From CAZYBO01 sp964645205 (lineage in GTDB: Bacteria; Pseudomonadota; Alphaproteobacteria; Rickettsiales; SXRF01), in assembly GCA_964645205.1 (NCBI GenBank), contig CAZYBO010000002.1, positions 248,001 through 312,000 of the forward strand: DNA of 64,000 nt, in the 5' to 3' direction. A program made the translations under genes and the position numbers. Shown piece by piece: positions 31,837 to 38,988 of the stretch. The notes under the pieces were generated by a model that was not told where the DNA came from, did no database searches, and was given only the letters and a program-made list of their open reading frames with translations. How positions within the stretch are numbered: the stretch's first letter is position 1; each line of letters starts with the position of its first letter.

Positions 31837-31870
31837 AAAAAAATCCCCGCCATTCAGGCGGGGATTCATT
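31835..31870. terminator. Bidirectional Rho-independent terminator
   Basis: AATCCCCGCC (31842-31851) pairs perfectly with GGCGGGGATT (31857-31866), loop ATTCA. On the minus strand it is followed by nine T residues (31835-31843), and on the plus strand by CATTTTC. It separates the convergent small membrane-protein and secreted-protein genes. Confidence 0.88.
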
Positions 31871-31871
31871 T

Positions 31872-32336
31872 TCATAGCATATAGTTAGTGTATTGGCCTG
31901 AGCCTGAATACTGGCGGTTTTCCTCATCATCATCACGCCAGGTGAAGTGAACGGTTTTACCCTTCGTTCTGTCATCTACCTTCACGGTTTTGTGCTGTAC
32001 GGAATTATTGTACTTCGCTTCCACGGTATAAGCACCAGGCTTCACATCTATCAGAAGAATTGGCCCATCCGCCTTTGTGGAGATTACTGTCTCTCCATTG
32101 GCGTTTTTTACCGTCACCTCGGCGTCGCTTAAATAATGGCCTTTGGTGTCGCTAAGTATTACCTTCGCGTCGAAGTCTTTCGCCATGGCGTTAATGGCTT
32201 CAACCTCTTCCTGGCCGACGCCGCCAATCACATAGCGGGCTTCACCTTGTTGCCTTACCTCAGGCGTATAAGGCATACCCCACGCTGCGTTTGCGAAAGC
32301 AAGCGTCAGCAGGGGAAACAGATAAATTGGTTTCAT
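31872..32336 (-). CDS. Exported protein with carboxypeptidase-regulatory-like domain
   Basis: This 154-residue protein has a signal peptide (MKPIYLFPLLTLAFANAAWG, cleavage near 20). The mature part has a beta-sandwich-like stretch, GHYLSDAEVTVKNANGETVISTKADGPILLIDVKPGAYTVEAKYNN, as in the transthyretin-like/CarboxypepD regulatory domain, followed by HKTVKVDD. The ATG at 32336 has AGAGG spaced correctly; the longer frame reaches 32447 but overlaps a terminator hairpin. It may be a periplasmic structural or chaperone-associated protein. It lies after the hsp20-yfdX-hsp20 run. Confidence 0.7.
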   Translation of the reverse strand: MKPIYLFPLLTLAFANAAWGMPYTPEVRQQGEARYVIGGVGQEEVEAINAMAKDFDAKVILSDTKGHYLSDAEVTVKNANGETVISTKADGPILLIDVKPGAYTVEAKYNNSVQHKTVKVDDRTKGKTVHFTWRDDDEENRQYSGSGQYTNYML

Positions 32337-32372
32337 ATCTACCTCTTTGAGCCGTTGCTTTGCTGAAAAGTT

Positions 32373-32399
32373 GCCCGCCCTGAGAGAGACAGGGCGGGC
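32373..32399 (-). terminator. Hairpin terminator after the hsp20 operon
   Basis: GCCCGCCCTG (32373-32382) pairs with CAGGGCGGGC (32390-32399) around GAGAGAC-type loop bases. On the minus strand it is followed by AACTTTTC, a weak T-run. It lies between the second hsp20 (ends 32407) and the secreted-protein gene, so some read-through into that gene is possible. Confidence 0.6.
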
Positions 32400-32406
32400 A
32401 CTGCCC

Positions 32407-33030
32407 TTAAGCGGCTTTTTTGCTGCCGCTGCTGGACTTGTTGTCATTGCCAGTGTTGATGCCGATCTGGCGGGCTTCCGACTTCGGCAGCGCTTTGCGT
32501 TGCACGGTGACCGTCAGCACGCCATTTTTGAAGTTGGCGTTGATATTGTCCTGATCGGCGTCTTCCGGCAGTGACAACACACGCTGGAAGGAGCCATAGG
32601 AGCGTTCGACGCGATAGGAATCGCGGTCTTTTTCCTCACGCTCCTGCTTTTTCTCGCCACGGATGGTCAGCGTGCCATCCCGGTCGAGTTCAAGCTTTAC
32701 ATCCTTCTCGTCAACACCGGGCACTTCCACGGTAATGCGGTATTCCTTATCCGTGGAATCGATATCGACATGAGGACGGAATAGCGCGCTTTCCAGCGAT
32801 GGGAGCGACGATTCCGCAGCTAACGAAGGCAGTCCGAAACTGCGGAAAACGTTGTCGAACATCCGGTCGATCTCGTTGTGCAGCGACCAAAGCGGGCTGT
32901 AATACGAGCCGGAAGTCAACTCCTGGCCACCACCGCTGCCGCGCCGGGCCACCGGCACGTTGCGGCGTTCGCCTTCCTCTTCCTTTTTGAACCAATTCCA
33001 AGGGTTAAGTTTCTTAATGTCGAGATCCAT
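32407..33030 (-). CDS. Hsp20/alpha-crystallin small heat-shock protein
   Basis: This 207-residue protein has an N-terminal arm (MDLDIKKLNPWNWFKKEEEG), a linker with Gly/Ser, and an alpha-crystallin domain (about residues 95-190: RPHVDIDSTDKEYRITVEVPGVDEKDVKLELDRDGTLTIRGEKKQE, then YGSFQRVLSLPEDADQDNINANFKNGVLTVTVQRK). A-x-x-x-N-G-V-L at the end of the domain is the conserved signature. It holds unfolding proteins for refolding by DnaK. It differs from the other Hsp20 at 34105, so the island carries two types. It is 17 bases downstream of yfdX. Confidence 0.94.
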   Translation of the reverse strand: MDLDIKKLNPWNWFKKEEEGERRNVPVARRGSGGGQELTSGSYYSPLWSLHNEIDRMFDNVFRSFGLPSLAAESSLPSLESALFRPHVDIDSTDKEYRITVEVPGVDEKDVKLELDRDGTLTIRGEKKQEREEKDRDSYRVERSYGSFQRVLSLPEDADQDNINANFKNGVLTVTVQRKALPKSEARQIGINTGNDNKSSSGSKKAA

Positions 33031-33047
33031 AAAACTATCCTCCTTTC

Positions 33048-34031
33048 TTACTTAGGATTAGTGCTAGTGGTTGCATTGTTGGAAACAGGGGCAGCCTGAC
33101 CGGGTTTCTCCTGCTGGCTGGATTTCACGGTTTCTTTAAGGTTTTCTTTTATCTTGGCAAAGAACCCCTTACCGTATTTTCCGCCAGCGGTTTTACCCTT
33201 GATCTCGTCCAGCTGCTCGTAAAGATTCTTGAAGTCCTGCTTGGTGCCATATCCCAGCGCCTGAGCGAACTCCAATTCCGTACGGGCGTCAGCCAGCAAC
33301 GTATCGAGGCGGGTATTTTCCTCCGCCTTGCGATCCGCTTTTTCCGCCAGCGTTTCCGCTTCTTTCAGCATTTCCTCCGCCGCTACCACGGGAAGCGGAA
33401 TGATGGTATCGGTGACAACCAGCGTATTAAGCGCTGTTTGCAGCACCCGTTTTGCATCCTCCAGCTTATCCTCATGAATTAGCTTAGCGGCCTGCTTGAT
33501 GGCAGCGGGATACGTTGCCAGCGGAAGGTTGGTAACGCTGATAACAGTTTCACTGGCCAAGCCTTCAAGGAGATGACGGGCTTGCTGAACCTGCCCGTCT
33601 TCGAGCAGATTCTCAGCTTCCCTGCGCACTTCCTTGACCTTATCGGCATCCGCGATGACATCAAACGTCACCGCGCCGACGCCAGTGGGAGCCAGCGCAA
33701 GCTTTGGCTCACGCGCCAGAATGATTTCCAGCTTGCCGGTTGCGCGCTCTAAGGCCGCAATCGCATCCTGGCTCTTGCGGTCATCCAGCGCCTTCAGCGC
33801 ATTCCGGGTTTCATTCAACGCCGTCATCGCCTCGGTGATGACTTGTTTACGCTTTTCCGCTGTTTGCGCATCCTTACGTTCCTCGACCTTTGCGTTTGCT
33901 TCACCCGTGGATTGGGGCTGCGCAGAGGGCGTGGCAGCTTTTGGAGTGACGGAATCAGCGGCAGCGGCTGCATAAGGCACCGCGAACGCCAGTGCAATGC
34001 AGCTAACAGTGGTCAATAATAACTGTTTCAT
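33048..34031 (-). CDS. YfdX family exported stress protein
   Basis: This 327-residue protein has a signal peptide (MKQLLLTTVSCIALAFAVPYAAAAA). The mature part is a long helical YfdX domain (about residues 55-230: TEAMTALNETRNALKALDDRKSQDAIAALERATGKLEIILAREP, TYPAAIKQAAKLIHEDKLEDAKRVLQTALNTLVVTDTIIPLPV). YfdX proteins occur with Hsp20, ClpK and HdeD in the heat-tolerance islands of enterobacteria and Pseudomonas. It sits between the two hsp20 genes in one operon. The C-terminal tail is Gln/Ser/Asn-rich. The ATG follows GAGGAGA. The exact role is unknown, probably periplasmic protein protection. Confidence 0.9.
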   Translation of the reverse strand: MKQLLLTTVSCIALAFAVPYAAAAADSVTPKAATPSAQPQSTGEANAKVEERKDAQTAEKRKQVITEAMTALNETRNALKALDDRKSQDAIAALERATGKLEIILAREPKLALAPTGVGAVTFDVIADADKVKEVRREAENLLEDGQVQQARHLLEGLASETVISVTNLPLATYPAAIKQAAKLIHEDKLEDAKRVLQTALNTLVVTDTIIPLPVVAAEEMLKEAETLAEKADRKAEENTRLDTLLADARTELEFAQALGYGTKQDFKNLYEQLDEIKGKTAGGKYGKGFFAKIKENLKETVKSSQQEKPGQAAPVSNNATTSTNPK

Positions 34032-34104
34032 AAGATTCTCCTCGCTATATCGCCCCGCCCGGCATGTAGCCGGAACCGGCGCACCGGGCGGAAGCGATTA
34101 CAGC

Positions 34105-34614
34105 TTAAGCGGCTTTCTTATTATTGTTGTTATTATTGCTGCTGCCGTGCTCGATCGTCTGGCCGCCAGACTTTCCACCGCTCTGGCTACCGCTGATCGG
34201 GATCATGCGCGGCTTGGCTTCCTCAGGAATTTCCCGCACCAGGCGGATACGGAGCAAGCCATCGCGCATCTCCGCGCCGTTGACTTTCATATGATCGGCA
34301 AGGCGGAAGGTGCGCTCAAACGCGCGTCCGGCAATACCACGATGCAGATACTCCACGTTATCCTCTTCTTTTTCCTCGATGCGTCCAGACACCGTGAGCT
34401 GATCGTTTTGAACCACGATGTTCAAATCCTTCTCACGGAAACCGGCCACCGCCATAGTGATAGTGTAGTCATCCTCACCGCGCTTTTCGATGTTGTAGGG
34501 GGGATAATTGACTGCCGACTCGTCGCCGTTCAATACCGACTGGAACAGATCATTGAACCGGTCGAAACCAACCGTGTGACGAAGCAGCGGGGTTAACGAT
34601 AATGTAGTGTTCAT
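34105..34614 (-). CDS. Hsp20/IbpA-type small heat-shock protein
   Basis: This 169-residue protein has MNTTLSLTPLLRHTVGFDRFNDLFQSVL, typical of IbpA/class A Hsp20, and an alpha-crystallin domain (about residues 40-130: NYPPYNIEKRGEDDYTITMAVAGFREKDLNIVVQNDQLTV). A Ser/Gly- and Asn-rich tail follows (SSNNNNNNKKAA). It is the first gene of hsp20-yfdX-hsp20. Upstream lie a perfect RpoH-type promoter and a ROSE-like RNA hairpin that would hide the AGGAGGT ribosome binding site. It binds aggregating proteins and passes them to DnaK or ClpB. Confidence 0.95.
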   Translation of the reverse strand: MNTTLSLTPLLRHTVGFDRFNDLFQSVLNGDESAVNYPPYNIEKRGEDDYTITMAVAGFREKDLNIVVQNDQLTVSGRIEEKEEDNVEYLHRGIAGRAFERTFRLADHMKVNGAEMRDGLLRIRLVREIPEEAKPRMIPISGSQSGGKSGGQTIEHGSSNNNNNNKKAA

Positions 34615-34618
34615 AGCT

Positions 34619-34639
34619 ACCTCCTATTTCAAGCAAGGT
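34619..34639 (-). ncRNA. ROSE-like RNA thermometer hairpin over the hsp20 Shine-Dalgarno
   Basis: On the minus strand ACCUUGCU (complement of 34632-34639), loop UGAAAU, then AGGAGGU (complement of 34619-34625). The pairing is A-U, C-G, C-G, U-A, U-G, a bulged G, C-G, U-A. The U(U/C)GCU-against-AGGA element with one bulged G is the recognised ROSE signature of alphaproteobacterial small heat-shock genes. The AUG follows four bases later. Upstream in the 5' leader, GUUCA and UGAAC can form a second hairpin. Heating would open the ribosome binding site. Confidence 0.75.
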
Positions 34640-34728
34640 TCAACAAATGTGAACACACCTACCGGGCATACCTCATGACTATTTTATTGAGCGTTATGAA
34701 CCCCTAAGCAGGCAATTCACGAAAAGGG

Positions 34729-34756
34729 ATATAAGCGCGGGCAAAAGGGTTTCAAG
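34729..34756 (-). promoter_or_regulatory. Perfect RpoH promoter for the hsp20-yfdX-hsp20 operon
   Basis: On the minus strand CTTG (complement of 34753-34756), exactly 17 bases, then CTTATAT (complement of 34729-34735). This is a full match to the alphaproteobacterial RpoH consensus CTTG-N17-CYTATNT. It leaves a 5' leader of about 105 bases, long enough for the ROSE hairpin. An AT-rich ten-bp inverted repeat lies just upstream (34779-34806). Confidence 0.88.
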
Positions 34757-34821
34757 AGGGGGGATGCGCGGTGAGTGAAAAAATTTCAGTTCATTATGAA
34801 ATTTTTATGCCGCTATGCTGA

Positions 34822-34850
34822 ACAAAAAAACCGGCTCAGAAGAGCCGGTT
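34822..34850 (-). terminator. Rho-independent terminator after htpX
   Basis: AACCGGCTC (34829-34837) pairs perfectly with GAGCCGGTT (34842-34850), loop AGAA, and on the minus strand is followed by seven T residues (34824-34830). It lies four bases after the htpX stop and closes that gene. Confidence 0.9.
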
Positions 34851-34853
34851 ATT

Positions 34854-35723
34854 TTACACGGCGCGAACCCAGGGGCTGCGTGGCCGGGCGGACGGCCTGC
34901 CGGAGAATATTTCCCTTAAGCGGCGCACGCGGTTTGCCGTGCTGGGATGCGTGGAAAACAAATTGTCCATCGAGCGCATGTGAAGCGGGTTGATGATAAA
35001 CAAATGCGCCGTGGCGGGGTTCTGCTCGGCCACGTAATTATTCACCTGGCGCGCCGCATAGTCGATTTTCTCAAGAGCGGAAGCCAGGGCATCGGGATCG
35101 TCACAAAGCTCCGCGCCTATATGGTCAGCGGCGTATTCGCGCGTGCGGGAAATGGCGAATTGCACGAGCATGGCCGCCAGCGGAGCCAGTATGACCACCG
35201 CGAGCGTTCCAAGCGGCCCGACAGGTTGCTCCCGCCTGCCTCCCGTAAACATGGCGAAATTCGCAAGCATGCCCAGCGCGCCAGCAATAGTGGCAGTGAT
35301 AGTCATGATGAGCGTATCACGGTTTTTAACATGCGCCAATTCATGGGCTATCACCGCGCGCAATTCGCGTGCGTCCAGCAAATCAACGATACCGCGCGTC
35401 ACGGCAATAGAAGCGTTCGCGGGATTGCGTCCTGTGGCAAACGCATTGGGCTGTCCTGTTTCTACCATGTAGACTTTGGGCATTGGCAGCCCGGCGCTCC
35501 GCGCCAGCTCAAATACAACATTATATATATTCCCGGATGTGATCTGCTTGGCACCGTACATGGCAAGCAGCATCTTGTCGGAGAACCACCAGGCAAAAAA
35601 ATTCATCACCAGCGCCATGCAAAGCGCCGTGACCATTCCTTGCTCACCGGCCACAAGCCAACCCGCGCCACCAAATAGGGCGGTGAGTCCAGCCAGCAAC
35701 ATAGCGGTCTTAAAGTAATTCAT
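34854..35723 (-). CDS. htpX: Membrane zinc protease HtpX
   Basis: This 289-residue M48 metalloprotease of the inner membrane degrades misfolded membrane proteins with FtsH. Features are two N-terminal spans (MNYFKTAMLLAGLTALFGGAGWLV and the next), SKMLLAMYGAKQI-type sequence, GQPNAFATGRNP, the zinc site HELAHVKNRD (HExxH at about 140), two further spans, and the third zinc Glu in REYAADHIGAELC. The ATG at 35721-35723 gives correct spacing from GAGAGG; the ATG at 35729 and a longer frame to 35795 are less likely. A strong RpoH-type promoter lies upstream. Confidence 0.93.
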   Translation of the reverse strand: MNYFKTAMLLAGLTALFGGAGWLVAGEQGMVTALCMALVMNFFAWWFSDKMLLAMYGAKQITSGNIYNVVFELARSAGLPMPKVYMVETGQPNAFATGRNPANASIAVTRGIVDLLDARELRAVIAHELAHVKNRDTLIMTITATIAGALGMLANFAMFTGGRREQPVGPLGTLAVVILAPLAAMLVQFAISRTREYAADHIGAELCDDPDALASALEKIDYAARQVNNYVAEQNPATAHLFIINPLHMRSMDNLFSTHPSTANRVRRLREIFSGRPSARPRSPWVRAV

Positions 35724-35756
35724 ATTCATTACCTCTCGATAGCATTTCATCAAAAT

Positions 35757-35784
35757 AGATAAGGGCCTCACTTCCAATTTCAAG
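35757..35784 (-). promoter_or_regulatory. RpoH promoter for htpX
   Basis: On the minus strand CTTG (complement of 35781-35784), exactly 17 bases, then CTTATCT (complement of 35757-35763). This is a full match to CTTG-N17-CYTATNT. The start codon of htpX is 33 bases from the -10 element. Confidence 0.85.
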
Positions 35785-35842
35785 ATTGTAAGCAATTACT
35801 TGTACATGAACTAAGTTAATACACACTTTGAGAAAGTTCTGG

Positions 35843-35900
35843 TTGGCATTTCCCCAAAATTCTCTATTTTCTATAGCAACATAGAGCTTGGGGAATGCCA
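35843..35900 (+). promoter_or_regulatory. Promoter framed by an inverted-repeat operator for the modification locus
   Basis: TTGGCA (35843-35848), 16 bases, then TATTTT (35865-35870) is a fair sigma-70 promoter. TGGCATTTCCCCAA (35844-35857) and TTGGGGAATGCCA (35888-35900) are inverted copies differing by one extra base. The left arm covers the -35 and the right arm covers the leader up to the start codon. The arms are about 43 bp apart centre to centre, near four helical turns, so they suggest an operator bound by a dimer or looped pair, with the excisionase-like protein as the natural candidate. Confidence 0.6.
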
Positions 35901-36085
35901 TGGGCGGAAAAGACGAACTGATCACGATCAAGGATGTCGCCAAATTTCTGCAAATCGCGGAGAAGACTATTTACCGCATGGCCGCGGATGGAAAAATCCC
36001 GGCCTTCAAGGTGGGAGGATCATGGCGCTTTAAGCGGAAGGAAATTGAAAACTGGCTGGAAAGCCAAAGAAACGACAAACGATGA
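35900..36085 (+). CDS. Excisionase-family (MerR-like) helix-turn-helix protein
   Basis: This 61-residue protein reads MGGKDELITIKDVAKFLQIAEKTIYRMAADGKIPAFKVGGSWRFKRKEIENWLESQ; the K-D-V-A-x-x-L then T-I-Y-R-M and I-P-A-F-K-V-G-x-x-W-R-F pattern defines the excisionase/DNA-binding HTH_17 domain. The frame can begin at a TTG at 35888, but the ATG at 35900 is preferred. Its stop overlaps the helicase ATG (ATGA), so it is translated together with the defence genes. It resembles a controller protein rather than a true phage excisionase, because the neighbouring recombinase is far away. The role is inferred. Confidence 0.8.
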   Translation: MGGKDELITIKDVAKFLQIAEKTIYRMAADGKIPAFKVGGSWRFKRKEIENWLESQRNDKR

Positions 36086-38976
36086 CGACAGCTTATCACG
36101 CCAAATATTACGCTTACGACCTGACGAAGATCGGCCCGGCCTCGCAGACGGATCGGCTGTCCATGTCGCTGTTCGACGCCTGTGTCGATCTGAATCCTCA
36201 CCAGATCGAAGCCGCGCTGTTCGCCGTCCGTTCACCCGTATCCAAGGGCGTCGTGCTGGCGGATGAAGTCGGTCTCGGCAAAACGATCGAAGCCGGCATT
36301 GTGCTGTGCCAGTCCTGGGCGGAAGACAAGCGCAAGCTGCTGATCATATGCCCGGCGTCGCTGCGCAAGCAATGGGCGCTTGAATTGCAGGAAAAGTTTG
36401 GTCTCCCCACCACGATTCTGGATGCCAAGACCTACGGGCAATGCCGGAAGGACGGTATAAAATACCCGTTCGACCAATCCGCCATCATCATCACATCCTA
36501 TAATTTCGCCGCAAAATTCAAGGAGGAGATCAAGGCCGTCAAATGGCACCTGTGCATTATCGACGAAGCCCACAAGCTGCGGAATTGCTACCGCGCCAGC
36601 AATAAAATCGGACAGGCGATCAAGCTGGCGACCGAAGACGTCAAGAAAATCCTGCTCACCGCCACGCCACTGCAGAATTCACTGATGGAGCTGTATGGCC
36701 TGTCCAGCCTGATCGACGACCGCATTTTCGGCGATCCGGCATCCTTCCGGGGGCAATATACCAACAGCAAGAGCGACCTGGCCGATCTCCGGGATCGCAT
36801 CACCCCGTTCTGCAAGCGCACCTTGCGTCAGCAAGTGCTGGAATATGTGCCTTACACCGAGCGCAAGCTGATCACGCGCGGGTTCAAGCCCAATGACGAC
36901 GAGCATAAGCTGTACGAATCCGTCTCCGAATTTCTGCTGCGCGATGAAACCTATGCCATTCCGCACCGGCAGAAACACCTGACGACGCTGATCATTCGCA
37001 AACTGCTTGCCTCGTCTTCCCATGCCATTGCCGCGACGCTGGATACCATCGCCACACGCCTGCAGTCATTAAAGCAGGGCATCGTGGATGACAGCATCAC
37101 CGAAAAGCTGGTCGAGGAAGAAGACCTTGAAGAAGAATATTACGAGGAGCTGCCGGAGATGGATTTCCCCAGCTTCCAGGAAGAAGGCGCCGAATTCGAA
37201 CACGCTCCCCTCCGAGTGGACAGCCTCGATCTCGCCAAGCTGGAGCAGGAAATAACTGAAGTGGAGCAATATGCGCGGTGGGCGCGCTCCATCGGCGTCG
37301 ATACCAAGTCGCGCACGCTGCTGTCGGCGCTGGAGATCGGCTTTAAGGAAATGGATCGCATGGGCGCCGCCAAGAAGGCGCTGGTGTTCACCGAGTCCCG
37401 CCGCACGCAGGATTATTTAAAGAACTTCCTTGAAGCCAATGGCTATGCCGGAAAGATCGTGCTGTTCAACGGCACCAACAGCGATCCGGAATCCAAGGTT
37501 ATTTTGAATAACTGGCTGGAAGCCAATACCAACACCGGCCGCGCAACCGGCTCGAAGCCCATCGATATGCGCACCGCGCTGGTGGAGAATTTCCGCGATA
37601 CGGCGCAGATTATGATCGCCACCGAAGCGGCGGCGGAAGGCGTAAACCTGCAATTCTGCTCCATGCTGGTGAACTACGACCTGCCGTGGAATCCGCAGCG
37701 CATCGAACAGCGCATTGGCCGTGTCCACCGCTACGGGCAGAAATTCGACGTGGTGGTGATCAATCTGCTTAATGAGCGCAACGAGGCCGACCAGCGCGTC
37801 CATCAGCTGCTGGAAGAAAAGTTTAACCTGTTCTCCGGCCTGTTCGGCGCATCGGACGAAGTGCTGGGCACCATCGAGTCCGGCGTCGATTTCGAGAAGC
37901 GCGTCCATGCCATTTACCAGCAATGCCGCTCGCAGGCGGAAATCGACACCGCCTTCAAGAAACTGCAGGAAGAACTGGACGATCAGATCAGGAACAAGAT
38001 TGACGACACGAAAAAGCTCCTGCTGGAGCATTTCGACGAGGATGTGCATGCCCGCCTGCGCATGCAGCTGGATGATACGAAAACCACGTTGGATGCCATT
38101 ACCCGCAAGTTTTGGGCGATTACAAAATACAAGCTGCTGGTGAAAGCCAAGTTTAACGACGACGATTATTCGTTCGACATGATTTTCCCGGCCGATGAAA
38201 AATTCCCCTTCACCAAAGGGCAATACCGGCTGATCTCGAAGGACAAGGAAAACGTCCCCGGCGAATTCCTGTACCGGCTCGGCCATCCCCTCGGCCAGTG
38301 GGTGATTGAGCAGTGCAAGCAGGACAAGCTGGGCCGGGCGACGCTGAAATTCCGCTATTCAGAGCATCCGACCAAGATTTCCGTGGTGGAGGCCATGAAG
38401 GGCAAATGGGGATGGATGACGCTGCAGCTGCTGACCCTGCAGTCCTTCGAGAAAGAAGAATACCTGCTGTTTACCGGCGTGCTGGATGACGGCACGATCC
38501 TGTCGCAGGAAACATGCGAGAAACTGTTCCAGGTCGATTCCTACGCGCAGGGCTGCGACAATATTCCGCTGGAAGCGGCAAACCTGCTTGGCCGCGAGGC
38601 GGAGCAATATACAAACGCCACCATACACAAAGCCTTGGAGCGCAACAGCAAGCTCTTCCAGGAAGAGCAGGAGCGGCTGGAAAAATGGGCGGAAGACCTG
38701 ATTTTCTCCGCCGAAAAAGAGCTGGAAGACGCCAAGAACCAGATCAAGGCCATGAAGCGCGCCGCCCGGCAGGCGGTGACCACCGAGGAGCAGCACCGCA
38801 TCCAGTCCGACCTGAAGGAAATGGAGCGCAGGCAGCGCCGCCTACGCCAGAAGATTTTTGACTACACTGATGAAATCGAAGCCAAGCGCGATGATTTCAT
38901 TGACCGGTTGGAAAAACGCCTCCGTCAGGATACGAAAAACGAAACACTATTCACAGTCCGCTTCACGGTGGAATAA
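36082..38976 (+). CDS. SNF2-family helicase/translocase (DrmD-like)
   Basis: This 964-residue superfamily 2 protein has Walker A DEVGLGKTIEAG (residues 61-72), DEAH at about 161-164, LTATPLQN (motif III) at about 199-206, and motif VI QRIGRVHRYGQ near residue 550, so both RecA-like lobes are complete. It is of the RapA/HepA-like SNF2 branch. After the motor, a long C-terminal part includes a charged coiled coil (about 850-950). Similar SNF2 proteins (DrmD) accompany the adenine methyltransferase of class 1 DISARM. It is translationally coupled to the HTH gene and is 12 bases from the methyltransferase. DNA translocation coupled to restriction is an inference. Confidence 0.88.
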   Translation: MTTAYHAKYYAYDLTKIGPASQTDRLSMSLFDACVDLNPHQIEAALFAVRSPVSKGVVLADEVGLGKTIEAGIVLCQSWAEDKRKLLIICPASLRKQWALELQEKFGLPTTILDAKTYGQCRKDGIKYPFDQSAIIITSYNFAAKFKEEIKAVKWHLCIIDEAHKLRNCYRASNKIGQAIKLATEDVKKILLTATPLQNSLMELYGLSSLIDDRIFGDPASFRGQYTNSKSDLADLRDRITPFCKRTLRQQVLEYVPYTERKLITRGFKPNDDEHKLYESVSEFLLRDETYAIPHRQKHLTTLIIRKLLASSSHAIAATLDTIATRLQSLKQGIVDDSITEKLVEEEDLEEEYYEELPEMDFPSFQEEGAEFEHAPLRVDSLDLAKLEQEITEVEQYARWARSIGVDTKSRTLLSALEIGFKEMDRMGAAKKALVFTESRRTQDYLKNFLEANGYAGKIVLFNGTNSDPESKVILNNWLEANTNTGRATGSKPIDMRTALVENFRDTAQIMIATEAAAEGVNLQFCSMLVNYDLPWNPQRIEQRIGRVHRYGQKFDVVVINLLNERNEADQRVHQLLEEKFNLFSGLFGASDEVLGTIESGVDFEKRVHAIYQQCRSQAEIDTAFKKLQEELDDQIRNKIDDTKKLLLEHFDEDVHARLRMQLDDTKTTLDAITRKFWAITKYKLLVKAKFNDDDYSFDMIFPADEKFPFTKGQYRLISKDKENVPGEFLYRLGHPLGQWVIEQCKQDKLGRATLKFRYSEHPTKISVVEAMKGKWGWMTLQLLTLQSFEKEEYLLFTGVLDDGTILSQETCEKLFQVDSYAQGCDNIPLEAANLLGREAEQYTNATIHKALERNSKLFQEEQERLEKWAEDLIFSAEKELEDAKNQIKAMKRAARQAVTTEEQHRIQSDLKEMERRQRRLRQKIFDYTDEIEAKRDDFIDRLEKRLRQDTKNETLFTVRFTVE

Positions 38977-38988
38977 GAAGGAAACGCC

